DNA from: JAJTFW01 sp903922455
Lineage (GTDB): Bacteria > Bacteroidota > Bacteroidia > AKYH767-A > OLB10
Length of the DNA: 64,000 nt
Assembly (NCBI GenBank): GCA_943329665.2
Contig: CALQEU020000010.1
Coordinates: 29,342-93,341, forward strand
Direction of reading: 5' to 3'
The position numbers and the translations under genes were made by a program. Positions 1 to 9,400 of this stretch are shown here, piece after piece; the stretch's first letter is position 1, and each line of letters starts with the position of its first letter. Below the pieces are notes generated by a model. It was not told where the DNA came from, made no database searches, and was given only the letters and a program-made list of their open reading frames with translations.

Positions 1-798
1 AAAAAGGTTTTAGGCTTCAGTGAGAAATTAGCAGTTCGTTTTGCAGATGTAGTCATCACGGATAATAAAGTTATTCAGCAATATGTACATAAGAGTTACA
101 ATCGTACCGATGCTTGGCTAATTGAATATGGTGGAGATCATGTAAGCAAACAACCATTGACGAATTACCATCTCGAGCAATTTCCATTTTTGAATGAATC
201 ATATGCTTTTAATGTAAGTCGTATTGAACCAGAGAATAATATTCATATGATTTTGGATGCGTTCAGTAGAGCACCTCAACAAACATTGGTAATGGTGGGT
301 CTGTGGAATCATGGAAAATATGGAATGGATCTAAAAGCGAAATTTTCTAATTATCCGAATATTCATTTGTTAGATCCGATCTATGATCAAGATCAACTGA
401 ATTCGATTCGATCGAATGCTAAGTTTTATGTGCACGGTCATAGTGCCGGAGGAACCAATCCAAGTTTAGTGGAAGCGATGTGTTTGGGATTACCGATCCT
501 CAGCTATGGCATCGATTATAATCTTGAAACAACAAATCATCGCGCACGTTATTTTAACAATGCAGAAGATCTTTTGAAACAATTATCCTATTTCGTACAA
601 ACGGATCTCTCGATGATCGGAGTAGAGATGCAAAAATATGCAATGCAAAAGTATGCATGGCAACGCATTGCTTCCTTGTATTTGGCTGCCTTTGAAGGAG
701 AATCACAAGCAGTGGCAGAGTTGTCATTCACGATATTAAATCAATCAGTACACACAATTGATTTGAAAACTAATACTACTAGATCAGCTGCCGCATGA
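1..798 (+). CDS. Glycosyltransferase (GT4-like), 5' end missing
   Basis: The reading frame is open from the first base, so this is the C-terminal 265 residues of a longer protein. The visible start (FADVVITDNKVIQQYV, then LIEYGGDHV) resembles the end of the DUF1972-type N-terminal half found in rhamnosyltransferase-like GT4 enzymes. The rest is the nucleotide-sugar-binding half, with NVSRIEPENNIHMILDAF and the acidic E-x7-type motif in SLVEAMCLGLPILSYG. Such enzymes add a sugar to a lipid- or protein-linked acceptor at the cytoplasmic face. Its stop overlaps the start of the next gene (ATGA), so the two are translationally coupled, which ties it to the surface protein downstream. The donor and acceptor cannot be told from sequence. 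Confidence 0.8.
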   Translation, partial: KKVLGFSEKLAVRFADVVITDNKVIQQYVHKSYNRTDAWLIEYGGDHVSKQPLTNYHLEQFPFLNESYAFNVSRIEPENNIHMILDAFSRAPQQTLVMVGLWNHGKYGMDLKAKFSNYPNIHLLDPIYDQDQLNSIRSNAKFYVHGHSAGGTNPSLVEAMCLGLPILSYGIDYNLETTNHRARYFNNAEDLLKQLSYFVQTDLSMIGVEMQKYAMQKYAWQRIASLYLAAFEGESQAVAELSFTILNQSVHTIDLKTNTTRSAAA

Positions 799-3734
799 AG
801 AAACTTCGCTTGCTTGTTTTAGGCTGCGTGTTGTGTACTTGCTTGCAAGCACAGCAAGTTACTACGGTGGCTGGTAGCGCCGGAGCATCAGGTTTTGGCG
901 ATGGAGCTGGACCCATTGCTCGATTTAATGAACCACATGCCGTTGCTAGTGATCCCAATGGAAATGTTTTTATCGCCGATCGGCTCAATCATAGAATTCG
1001 AAAAGTAAATACATCAGGGATCGTGAGTACTTACGCTGGAACAGGAGCTATTGGAGGCACTGATGGCCCTGCACTTTCTTCAACATTTAATGAGCCATGG
1101 GGAATCGCTTGTGATACTGTTGGTAATGTTTATGTGGTAGACACCAAGAATTATAAGATACGAAAGATTGATAATGCAGGAATGGTAACAACTATTGCCG
1201 GCTCTGGAGTTTTTGGAACAACAAATGGAGCGGCGTCCATGTCACGCTTTGGTTTTCCTGCGGGTATCGCTGTTACACCTAATGGATATTCCATTTATGT
1301 TTCTGACTATAACACCCATACTATACGAAAAATTGAAAATGGACAAGTGTCAACCATGGCTGGTACTGTGTTTGTTTCCGGTATGAATAATGGTACAGGT
1401 GCTACTGCCACGTTTAATCATCCATATGGATTGTGCATGACTTCAGCAGGAGATGTGCTCATCGCTGACGAGTGGAATAATGTAATTCGAAAAATGAATT
1501 CATTCGGTTTGGTTACTACAGTGGTAGGTAGTGGAATTCAAGGGAGTGCAGACGGTCCCGCCATGAGTGCACAGTTTAAATTTCCTGCCGGAGTTTGTAC
1601 CGATGGCATAGGCAATATTTTTGTTGCAGATGTATTGAATCATACTATTCGAAAAGTAAACACTTCAGGAGTAGTAAGTACATATGCTGGCTTAGCTGGA
1701 AGTATTGGTGATGTGAATGGAAATGCAGCTATTGCCCGATTTAATAATCCAACAGGGGTCTGTTTTAATTTTATGGATCAAGGTTTATATGTTGGGGATA
1801 ATACAAATCAGTTATTGCGAAAAATTACGAATGTATCTTCAATTGCCTTATCTCTTTCTTTGGCAGGTGCATCAACTAGATGTTTTGGAGATCCAATCGT
1901 TTTTCAAATTAGCCCATCTAACTTAAGTAATTATACGATTAAAGAAAATTTAATAATTGTTGGGAGTTCTTCGAATGCTACAGTATTAGTCTCCAATTTA
2001 TCGGTAGGAACACATACACTGTATGCGTCTGCTGTAGATGGAATGGGTGCAACCGCTATCTCCACAAATATTACAGTTACGATTCTGCCGCCATTCGTCC
2101 CTGCCATTACTAGTAGCAATGGATCAACATTATGTAGCGGGGCCGCCTTAACCCTAACCGCTCAATCTGGGACTAATTATGTATGGTCAAATGGAACTAC
2201 TTCCCAATCCATTGTGGTAAATGCCGCAGGTTCTTACCAAGTGAGTGTAACAAATGCTTCAGGATGTAGAGGGCTTTCTTTACCTTTTAATGTAACAATT
2301 CAAAGTAATCCGATAGCAACCATTACACCAGCAACAGACACAATTTGTCCAAATCAAAGTACTTCGTTAACTGCCGCAGTTGCTAGTTCATATCAATGGT
2401 CAACAGGCGCTACAACACAAAGTATTTCCGCAGGACCTGGTTCTTATACAGTGACTGTTACGAATGCCGGAGGTTGTACAGCAACATCTTTAGTTCAAAC
2501 TATTTCTGCCTATTCAGTAAGCGCGCCTGTCGTTTCTCCCAATGGAACGCTGATTCTTTTTCAAGGTGATTCGGTTTTGTTGCAAGCAAGTGGAAGTTCT
2601 ACGTATACTTGGTCAAACGGAAGTACGAGCAGTAATATTTATGTTAATGCAACGGGAAATTATTCTGTTGTTGGAACTTCGATTAATGGTTGTACTGCTA
2701 CATCTACACCAACAAATGTGACTGTTATTTCATCTTCAACCATTCTTACTGCACAAGGGCCAACTAGTTTTTGCGATGGTAATTTTGTTCAACTACAATC
2801 GATCTTTCCAACAGGAAATCAATGGTACTATAATGGTCTACCGCTCGCAGGTTCAAATGCCCAACAGTATAATGCATACGATGACGGCTGGTATCATGTA
2901 GGTGTATGGCAAAATAATGCATGGATGTTTTCTGATTCCATTCTTGTAACCATATTGCCCACACCCGATGTTCCAAATTTAAATGACACTTCAGTATGCA
3001 AAGGTTCTAATCTTACATTGAATTTGCCATTGGTAAGTGGTGTAACCTACAATTGGTATAATGCATTAACAGGAGGCTCGCTTCTATCTGTTGGATTGAG
3101 TTTTACTTCACCCCCACTTACTGCCACGACAACTTACTATGTTGAAGCAGTGAATTCATTTAGCTGTAAATCGGCGCGCTTGGATGTTGATATTGTTGTT
3201 AAAGCTTTACCAGTGGCTAGCTTTACTTATTCTTCTGTTGCATCAAGTGGACAATACAATGTTAATTTCAGTTGCACTGCATTGAATCCCGATTATATCA
3301 CTTGGATTTTTGGCGACACCTCTATTCAAGGTAACGTTTCTCATCTTTTAGATACAATGTATACTTATCCAGTAGCTGGTACGTATGATGTAATTCTTAT
3401 CATTGAAAATTTCTTAGGATGTACGGATACGTTAGTGAAGAAGATCGTTGCAGGAGCTAATAATCCTGCTTTTGTTCCAACCACCTTCACACCCAATGGC
3501 GATGGGAAGAATGATATTTTCAGAGTGCGTGGTGAGCAATTCACATTGGAGGTAATGAAAATTTATGATCAATGGGGCACATTATTATATTCCACAGATG
3601 CTTCTTTGCCACAGTGGGATGGTACCGTAAATGGAAAAACAGTGATGAATGGTACTTATGTTTATCGCATCGTTATTCTGGATGAAAATTTTAATAAACA
3701 AGAAATGACAGGTCCAGTGACCGTGATAAAATGA
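795..3734 (+). CDS. Secreted NHL-repeat / Ig-like protein with gliding-motility-type C-terminal domain (T9SS type B cargo)
   Basis: A 979-residue secreted protein. Residues 1-19 are a signal peptide ending in LQAQQ. Residues about 20-350 are five or so NHL-type beta-propeller repeats, each with a pattern like GIGNIFVADVLNHTIRKV. Residues about 440-700 hold three Ig-like repeats with the core YxWSNGxTxxS and a closing GC. A PKD-like segment lies near 840-890. The last 85 residues (PTTFTPNGDGKNDIF to GTYVYRI) match the CHU_C / type B sorting domain that directs export through the type IX secretion system. It lies between a glycosyltransferase and a PorP/SprF partner, with 4-base overlaps on both sides, so it is very likely the cargo of that partner. 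The ligand of the propeller is unknown. Confidence 0.85.
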   Translation: MKKLRLLVLGCVLCTCLQAQQVTTVAGSAGASGFGDGAGPIARFNEPHAVASDPNGNVFIADRLNHRIRKVNTSGIVSTYAGTGAIGGTDGPALSSTFNEPWGIACDTVGNVYVVDTKNYKIRKIDNAGMVTTIAGSGVFGTTNGAASMSRFGFPAGIAVTPNGYSIYVSDYNTHTIRKIENGQVSTMAGTVFVSGMNNGTGATATFNHPYGLCMTSAGDVLIADEWNNVIRKMNSFGLVTTVVGSGIQGSADGPAMSAQFKFPAGVCTDGIGNIFVADVLNHTIRKVNTSGVVSTYAGLAGSIGDVNGNAAIARFNNPTGVCFNFMDQGLYVGDNTNQLLRKITNVSSIALSLSLAGASTRCFGDPIVFQISPSNLSNYTIKENLIIVGSSSNATVLVSNLSVGTHTLYASAVDGMGATAISTNITVTILPPFVPAITSSNGSTLCSGAALTLTAQSGTNYVWSNGTTSQSIVVNAAGSYQVSVTNASGCRGLSLPFNVTIQSNPIATITPATDTICPNQSTSLTAAVASSYQWSTGATTQSISAGPGSYTVTVTNAGGCTATSLVQTISAYSVSAPVVSPNGTLILFQGDSVLLQASGSSTYTWSNGSTSSNIYVNATGNYSVVGTSINGCTATSTPTNVTVISSSTILTAQGPTSFCDGNFVQLQSIFPTGNQWYYNGLPLAGSNAQQYNAYDDGWYHVGVWQNNAWMFSDSILVTILPTPDVPNLNDTSVCKGSNLTLNLPLVSGVTYNWYNALTGGSLLSVGLSFTSPPLTATTTYYVEAVNSFSCKSARLDVDIVVKALPVASFTYSSVASSGQYNVNFSCTALNPDYITWIFGDTSIQGNVSHLLDTMYTYPVAGTYDVILIIENFLGCTDTLVKKIVAGANNPAFVPTTFTPNGDGKNDIFRVRGEQFTLEVMKIYDQWGTLLYSTDASLPQWDGTVNGKTVMNGTYVYRIVILDENFNKQEMTGPVTVIK

Positions 3735-5935
3735 AGAATATTTTTACATATCTTCTTTTAATTTCTTGTTGTTTAACAGGATGGAAGGCGAGTGCGCAAG
3801 ATCCACATTATACACAGGCAAATCGAATTCCTTCATGGTATAATCCAGCAGCGGCCGGACATGGCGTCGAGGATATTCGATTAACTATGTTATATCGCAA
3901 TCAATGGGCCAGTGTGATGAGTCCATTTAAGACGCAAGGATTATTTTTTGATAAACAAGTGAGTAAAGTAGGATTAGGTGCGAACCTCGTGAATAATTCA
4001 TCGGGAGATGCAGGTATCCGCCAGTTGTTTTTGAACGGTCAAATATCATATCGATATGCTATTGGAAAAAGTGTTTTTGCTTCCGGACTTCAATTTGGAT
4101 TAATCCAGAAAAGTTTTGACCCATCAAAAATGACTTTTGATGATCAATATACTCCTGATCAAGGAGCTAATCCTACGAATCCTACTTCAGAAACATTTTC
4201 TTACACAAAGTTAACACGTCCTGATTTTGGTGCTGGATTGCTTTGGACTTATGGTCATCCAGGAAAGGAAAAGTTTTATCCATATGCAGGTGTTTCTTTG
4301 CAACATATTAATCAACCAAAGGAAAGTTTTATTGAAGAAAATAATTTTATTCCAAGAAAATTAACAGCAAATGCTGGAATAGGAATTGTCTTAAGTGAAG
4401 CGATTACCATTACGCCTATGCTCTTATTTGCACAACAACAATTTTCAAAAGAATTATTGGGCGGAGTTATTGTAAAATTGCCTTTAGATGGTCGTGATAA
4501 TGTGGAAGGAGGCTTGTTGTTTCGGAATAAAGATGCGGCTGCTTTATATGCCGGTTATCAATGGAATAATTTTATGTTAGGTATGAGTTACGATGTAAAT
4601 CTTTCTGGTGTGTCGGGCGGTCCAGGAGCATTCGAACTCACGTTAACGTATATACCTAAAGCGAAGGAAAAGAAGGAGCTTGCGAAGAAGAAAGAGAAAG
4701 ATAAGAAACCAGCTCCAAAAGGGAAGTCAACGATTTCGAAAGCGAAATCGGCGGTTTCTACATCTGAACCAAAGCCTTCCGTTGCAACGAATTCTCCTGC
4801 TCCTAAAACTCAGGAAAAAACAGTTCCATCGAAAACTCCGAATTATTCTAATGCAAAATCAGTAGGTTCTACGAAACCACCAACAGCGAAACCAGCATCG
4901 AAAACGGAAACTATCGTTAAGCCACCAGTTTCAACGGTCCCATCTAATAGTACACAGCAAACGATTAACCTATCTGCAAAAGTTATTACTCCGAACGAAA
5001 AGGTGGAAATGACAAAAGCAAAGCTGAAGAGTACGAAAAATTTACCAGTACCAAGTATTGTACTCACACCTAAAAAGTCAGATAGAAAAGCTAAACTCGT
5101 AAATATTTTACCGCTTGAAAGTCATGAATCGCCTAAAGTTGAAAATTTAACTTATAAAGCTACGCCAAAACGAATAGATGTTTCAGTACCCGTTGAGCAA
5201 CCAAAAACAGGACAGAAAAAATCTATTTCTTCATTGCCAATAGAAGAGCGCGAGATAACTTTAATTACTCCATTGAAATTAAAATCTGCTCCAACCTATG
5301 TTCCTGTAACGTTAAATCCATTGCAAGTTTATAAAACTAAAGTTAAAGTTAGTGGTGGAATTCCATTTAGCAGAGAGCCTGAAAATACTACTATTAACGC
5401 AATGACTAAAAAAGCCATTGCATTGCCAGATGTAGTAGTGACGAAATCTGAAATTGTATCAGCTCCAAAGGCTAAGTCAGCTGGAGTGCCCTTGGAAATT
5501 CCAGAAACCACTTCGACATTACCAACTACAGCAACTGCTGAACCTATGCATCCAAATGTTATTTCGGATTCAGCTTTACAATCATCATCCCATTTTGGAA
5601 TTATTGAATTTAAACCTTTCAGTGCTAATGTTCATGGAATTTACAAGTTGGATGTTATTGAACCTGCTTTCGACTCGGTTTATTGGGACACTGATTTATT
5701 TATTGTTATCACAGGACATACTTATGATGAGGGAAGTACTTCTAATAGTATGAATTTGTCGCAAGCACGCGCCGATGCTGTAAAAACCATTTTCTTAAAA
5801 AAGGGAATGCCAGTAGAAAAAATTCACACTATAGCTTACGGTGAAGCAAAGCCATTGAAAAATAATTCTACAGAAAAAGATAAAAAGCATAACCGTAGAG
5901 TAGAAATTCAGGTATTTAGAAAAAAGCATCCGTAA
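3731..5935 (+). CDS. PorP/SprF family outer-membrane protein fused to an OmpA-like domain
   Basis: A 734-residue protein. Residues 1-22 are a signal peptide. Residues about 23-305 match the PorP/SprF barrel family, beginning QDPHYTQANRIPSWYNPAAAG. SprF-type proteins are needed for T9SS export or surface attachment of a neighbouring cargo. Residues about 310-610 are a low-complexity stretch rich in Lys, Pro, Ser and Thr. Residues about 620-734 form an OmpA-type peptidoglycan-binding domain (SQARADAVKTIFLKKGM, then KDKKHNRRVEIQVF). Most SprF proteins have only the barrel of about 300 residues, so the linker and OmpA domain are additions that could tether the barrel to the cell wall. The start overlaps the upstream cargo gene by four bases, and the WecA-like gene follows after three bases. 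Confidence 0.85.
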   Translation: MKNIFTYLLLISCCLTGWKASAQDPHYTQANRIPSWYNPAAAGHGVEDIRLTMLYRNQWASVMSPFKTQGLFFDKQVSKVGLGANLVNNSSGDAGIRQLFLNGQISYRYAIGKSVFASGLQFGLIQKSFDPSKMTFDDQYTPDQGANPTNPTSETFSYTKLTRPDFGAGLLWTYGHPGKEKFYPYAGVSLQHINQPKESFIEENNFIPRKLTANAGIGIVLSEAITITPMLLFAQQQFSKELLGGVIVKLPLDGRDNVEGGLLFRNKDAAALYAGYQWNNFMLGMSYDVNLSGVSGGPGAFELTLTYIPKAKEKKELAKKKEKDKKPAPKGKSTISKAKSAVSTSEPKPSVATNSPAPKTQEKTVPSKTPNYSNAKSVGSTKPPTAKPASKTETIVKPPVSTVPSNSTQQTINLSAKVITPNEKVEMTKAKLKSTKNLPVPSIVLTPKKSDRKAKLVNILPLESHESPKVENLTYKATPKRIDVSVPVEQPKTGQKKSISSLPIEEREITLITPLKLKSAPTYVPVTLNPLQVYKTKVKVSGGIPFSREPENTTINAMTKKAIALPDVVVTKSEIVSAPKAKSAGVPLEIPETTSTLPTTATAEPMHPNVISDSALQSSSHFGIIEFKPFSANVHGIYKLDVIEPAFDSVYWDTDLFIVITGHTYDEGSTSNSMNLSQARADAVKTIFLKKGMPVEKIHTIAYGEAKPLKNNSTEKDKKHNRRVEIQVFRKKHP

Positions 5936-5938
5936 TTC

Positions 5939-7030
5939 ATGATAACAGTTGAATCTTTAATGATCTTGTTTTGCATGGGAGTAGCCATGTGTACAACAGC
6001 GATTTTAATCCCTTGTTGGATGAAAGTTTGTGCCAAGTGGAACTTGTATGAACAAACGGATGATCGTAAAAGACACCGAAGTAATATTCCAACGATGGGA
6101 GGCATTTCCATCTTCGCCGGAATATTTATTAGTTCATTAATTTTTATTCAAGATTCAAATGCATATAATTTTAATATTCTCTATGTGGCAATGTTCCTGA
6201 TGTTCTTAACTGGATTTTTAGATGATTTAATAGCGTTGTCTCCATTGAAAAAAGTGGTATTTCAATTTATAATTTCCATCCTAGTAATTGCAGCTGGATT
6301 TAGAATTGAAAGCGCTTTCGGACTATTTTCGGTAGGTGAATTGCCTATGATCATTTCTTATAGTGTAACAATCTTTTTCATTGTTGCCATTACCAATGCA
6401 TTAAATTTAATTGATGGATTAGATGGTTTAGCTGGAAGTATTACATTGATATCAAGTTTAATTTTTGGAATTTTATTTTATCAAGTGGGCGATATAGGTA
6501 TGACATTTTTAGCGATGTCAGTTTGTGGTGCGGTCTTTGGATTTCTATTTTATAATTTTCATCCAGCAAAAATATTTATGGGAGATACTGGATCTTTGAT
6601 ATTGGGATTTCTTTTATCCATACAAGCCATTGCGCTCATGCAACATTATTCGCATGATGTAAATAGCATTGCTGAATTATCACCAACAGTAATTATTGCT
6701 GCTTTGTTTGTTCCCGCTTTTGATGTCTTAAGGGTATCGGTAATTAGAATGCTTACTGGCTTTTCTCCTTTCCATCCCGATCGAAATCATGTACACCATA
6801 TGATTCTTGGACAAGGTTTTGGGAAGCGTATGACTACTTTAATGATTACAGGATTCAATTTGTTGTTTGTCGTTATTGCGGTATTATTCCCTCAAATGGA
6901 TATCAATTTATTTTTGATTATGGCAGTCTGTCTCGGAATGCTAACCATGAATTCATTGTGTATGTCTTTCTTAGCCAATATTTACGGCCGTTTAGGAGGA
7001 AGATTGTATCAACAACCAGCAAAAGCTTAA
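5939..7030 (+). CDS. MraY/WecA-family undecaprenyl-phosphate glycosyl-1-phosphate transferase
   Basis: A 363-residue multi-spanning membrane protein that transfers a sugar-1-phosphate from a UDP-sugar to undecaprenyl phosphate, starting a lipid-linked glycan. The family motifs are all visible: RHRSNIPTMGG near residue 44, FLDDLIAL near residue 96, NALNLIDGLDGLAGS near residue 150, FMGDTGSL near residue 213 and HPDRNHVHHMIL near residue 277. It lies three bases after the PorP/SprF-OmpA gene and closes the operon that began with a glycosyltransferase. This suggests that glycan synthesis is linked to the T9SS cargo or its anchor. A paralogue lies at 45030. WecA (GlcNAc-1-P) is the more likely activity than MraY because no mur genes are nearby. 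Confidence 0.88.
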   Translation: MITVESLMILFCMGVAMCTTAILIPCWMKVCAKWNLYEQTDDRKRHRSNIPTMGGISIFAGIFISSLIFIQDSNAYNFNILYVAMFLMFLTGFLDDLIALSPLKKVVFQFIISILVIAAGFRIESAFGLFSVGELPMIISYSVTIFFIVAITNALNLIDGLDGLAGSITLISSLIFGILFYQVGDIGMTFLAMSVCGAVFGFLFYNFHPAKIFMGDTGSLILGFLLSIQAIALMQHYSHDVNSIAELSPTVIIAALFVPAFDVLRVSVIRMLTGFSPFHPDRNHVHHMILGQGFGKRMTTLMITGFNLLFVVIAVLFPQMDINLFLIMAVCLGMLTMNSLCMSFLANIYGRLGGRLYQQPAKA

Positions 7031-7047
7031 ATATTTCCTAAAACGAT

Positions 7048-7055
7048 TACTTTTG
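7048..7055 (+). promoter_or_regulatory. -7 promoter element (TACTTTTG) of the M28 peptidase gene
   Basis: TACTTTTG fits the Bacteroidota sigma-A -7 consensus TAnnTTTG and lies 26 bases before the ATG at 7082. No clear TTG at -33 is seen. It would give a short leader and separate this gene from the operon upstream. Confidence 0.45.
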
Positions 7056-7081
7056 CATTTCGAATTTGGATACCATTCCAA

Positions 7082-8464
7082 ATGAAAAAATTGATGCTAA
7101 AAAAATATCTCCTTATCATTCTACTATTGGTAATAACGCAAATTCATGCTCAACAGAATGATTCTATCATGATTCGTAAAATATATGACGAAGCTCTAAC
7201 GAAGGGTAAATGTTATGATTGGCTTGACTATTTAAGTAATCGAATTGGCGGACGATTAAGCGGTTCAACTCAAGCAGCTCAAGCAGTGAATTATGTGCAG
7301 ATGGAATTAACAAAACTAAATGTCGATGCGGTGTCATTACAAGAAGTGATGGTGCCACATTGGGTACGTGGTCCCAAGGAACAAGCATGGATCAGTAGTA
7401 ATACGCAGAAAACGTTGGTTTCAATTTGTGCGTTAGGAAGTAGCATCGCAACCCCGAAAGGTGGATTGATTGCAGAAGTTATAGAAGTATCCAACTGGGA
7501 GGAAATGGAAAATCTAGGGATTGAAGGAATTAAAGGAAAAATTGTTTTTATGAATCATCCAATGAAACCAACTTACATCAATACGTTTGAAGCGTATGGT
7601 GAGGCTGCTAAGTATCGTTATAGTACTACTTCTAAAGCAGCTGCATTAGGGGCTAAAGGAGTAGTCGTTCGTTCCATGACCATGGCGATGGATAATAATC
7701 CACATGCGGGAGCGATGGGATATGTTGATTCAATTGCAAAAATTCCAGCTTGTGCAATTAGTACAATGGGCGCTGAACGTTTAAGTGCCATCATAAAGAA
7801 AGATAAAAAAGCGCAGTTTGGTTTTGTAATGTCTCCACAAACTTTACCGGATACTTTATCTCATAATGTGATTGGTGAAATTGTAGGAACGGAATTTCCA
7901 AAGGAAGTAATTTTGATTGGCGGACATTTAGATTCATGGGACTTGGGCGATGGTGCACATGACGATGGCGCAGGCGTTGTACAAGCCATGGAAGTGTTGC
8001 ATATCTTGAAGTCTTTAAATGTAAAACCTAAACGTACCATTCGTTTTGTCGCTTTTATGAATGAAGAGAATGGTGGAAAAGGAGGAGAGAAATATGCTCA
8101 ATCAGCAAAGAGCGATAAGCGTAAAACAATTGCAGCGATTGAAAGCGATGCCGGTGGATTTTCTCCACACGGATTTTCTTTTAAAGGAGATTCCTTGATG
8201 ATCTTAAAAGCGATGTCGTGGAAAAAAATGTTTGAACCTTATTTATTATTCGATTGGAGAAAAGGATATGGTGGTGCGGATATTAATCACCTGCAAGATC
8301 AAGGAACGCTGCTCATTGGCTTTATGCCCGACTCACAACGTTATTTCGATTTACATCATGCAGCAACCGATACTTTCGATAAAGTGAATAAGCGTGAACT
8401 CGAATTAGGTGCAGCTGCGATGGCTTCTTTAGCTTGGTTGCTTTCGGAGTATGGGGTGAAATAG
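7082..8464 (+). CDS. M28-family zinc peptidase (carboxypeptidase Q-like), secreted
   Basis: A 460-residue peptidase. Residues 1-24 are a signal peptide ending HAQQN, so the enzyme acts in the periplasm or outside. A PA-like insert sits in the first half. The two-zinc M28 centre is visible: GGHLDSWDLGDGAHDDGAG supplies a His and the bridging Asp, MNEENGGKGG supplies the catalytic Glu pair, ESDAGG supplies an Asp, and DLHHAATDTF near the C terminus supplies the last His. Family members remove N-terminal residues from peptides or split dipeptides. The gene has its own promoter and ends at a strong bidirectional terminator, so it is probably transcribed alone. Confidence 0.88.
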   Translation: MKKLMLKKYLLIILLLVITQIHAQQNDSIMIRKIYDEALTKGKCYDWLDYLSNRIGGRLSGSTQAAQAVNYVQMELTKLNVDAVSLQEVMVPHWVRGPKEQAWISSNTQKTLVSICALGSSIATPKGGLIAEVIEVSNWEEMENLGIEGIKGKIVFMNHPMKPTYINTFEAYGEAAKYRYSTTSKAAALGAKGVVVRSMTMAMDNNPHAGAMGYVDSIAKIPACAISTMGAERLSAIIKKDKKAQFGFVMSPQTLPDTLSHNVIGEIVGTEFPKEVILIGGHLDSWDLGDGAHDDGAGVVQAMEVLHILKSLNVKPKRTIRFVAFMNEENGGKGGEKYAQSAKSDKRKTIAAIESDAGGFSPHGFSFKGDSLMILKAMSWKKMFEPYLLFDWRKGYGGADINHLQDQGTLLIGFMPDSQRYFDLHHAATDTFDKVNKRELELGAAAMASLAWLLSEYGVK

Positions 8465-8499
8465 AAGTGGATAGTTTTCTGTTTTAATTAAATAAATCG

Positions 8500-8542
8500 T
8501 TATTACTGCAAATGAATTTTAAAAATTCATTTGCAGTAATAA
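8500..8542. terminator. Bidirectional terminator between convergent genes
   Basis: A perfect inverted repeat with 21-bp arms around a single central base lies between the stop of the M28 peptidase (+) and the stop of the omega-amidase (-). The arms end in runs of T and A near the centre. Its position between two convergent stop codons supports a shared terminator. Confidence 0.75.
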
Positions 8543-8543
8543 T

Positions 8544-9362
8544 TTAAACTCGAGTATCCACCTCAAACGTATCTGCATCCAATAATACCGGGAATTTTTT
8601 ACGGATATCCTGCAAAGCTTTCCAGTTCAGTTCGATGGTTTGAAGCCCAGCTTTATTAGATTTCAAATTGCTGATGGGTTCGCCCAATGGATTATATAAT
8701 CCGGAGTCGCCAATGTATTTTATTTTGTTTCCATCTTCCCCAACACGATTCACACCTGCAACGTAGCATTGGTTTTCAATGGCTCTTGCAATCAATAATT
8801 GTTGCCAAGCATAGGTGCGAACTGCAGGCCAGTTAGCAACGTAAAGTAAAACATCATAATCGTATTTTGCTTTTGCACCTTTTCCTATAATTCTATTTCT
8901 GCTCCATACAGGGAAACGTAAATCGTAGCAAACCATTGGACAAAATCCCCAACCTTTGTATTCAATTACAATGCCTTCCGTACTTCCTGTATACGTTTTT
9001 TCTTCCTTTCCCATTCGGAAAAGATGTCTTTTGTCGTAGTGATCATAATGTCCATCGGGTTCCATCCAAATAAATCGGTTGTAAAATTTCCCCTCTTCTT
9101 TGATCATGATGGATGCACAAATAGCAGCTTTTAATCCTTGCGCTGTTTCAAACATCCATTGCATCGCTGGACCTTCCATCTCTTCCGCTAATTTTTTTGC
9201 ATTCATACTAAATCCTGTGCTGAACATTTCTGGAAGAACAAGTAGATCACTTTCTCCCTTTTCCATTTTGGAAAGCTGCTTGTTTAATAATTTGAAATTA
9301 TCAATGGGTGATTCCCATTTTATGTTCGGTTGTACTAAGGTTAAACTCAGGTTTTTTGGCAT
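8544..9362 (-). CDS. Nitrilase-superfamily omega-amidase (YafV/Nit2-like)
   Basis: A 272-residue cytoplasmic carbon-nitrogen hydrolase. The catalytic triad is visible: Glu45 in LPEMFSTGF, Lys111 in YDKRHLF and Cys145 in VCYDLRFP. The FSTGF and CYDLRFP context is typical of the YafV/Nit2 branch. These enzymes hydrolyse 2-oxoglutaramate and 2-oxosuccinamate to the oxo-acid and ammonia. On the same strand, just upstream, lies a methionine/glutamine-type transaminase (9723-10880), the enzyme that makes the omega-amidase substrate. This pairing is the main support for the function. A -7 element lies about 30 bases before the start, so the gene can be expressed separately from the transaminase. Confidence 0.85.
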   Translation of the reverse strand: MPKNLSLTLVQPNIKWESPIDNFKLLNKQLSKMEKGESDLLVLPEMFSTGFSMNAKKLAEEMEGPAMQWMFETAQGLKAAICASIMIKEEGKFYNRFIWMEPDGHYDHYDKRHLFRMGKEEKTYTGSTEGIVIEYKGWGFCPMVCYDLRFPVWSRNRIIGKGAKAKYDYDVLLYVANWPAVRTYAWQQLLIARAIENQCYVAGVNRVGEDGNKIKYIGDSGLYNPLGEPISNLKSNKAGLQTIELNWKALQDIRKKFPVLLDADTFEVDTRV

Positions 9363-9392
9363 AAGATGAATAGTTGTATATAAATGACTTTA

Positions 9393-9400
9393 CGAATGTA
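9393..9400 (-). promoter_or_regulatory. -7 promoter element (TACATTCG) of the omega-amidase gene
   Basis: TACATTCG on the minus strand differs from TAnnTTTG at one position and lies 30 bases before the ATG. No convincing -33 element is seen. Confidence 0.35.
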
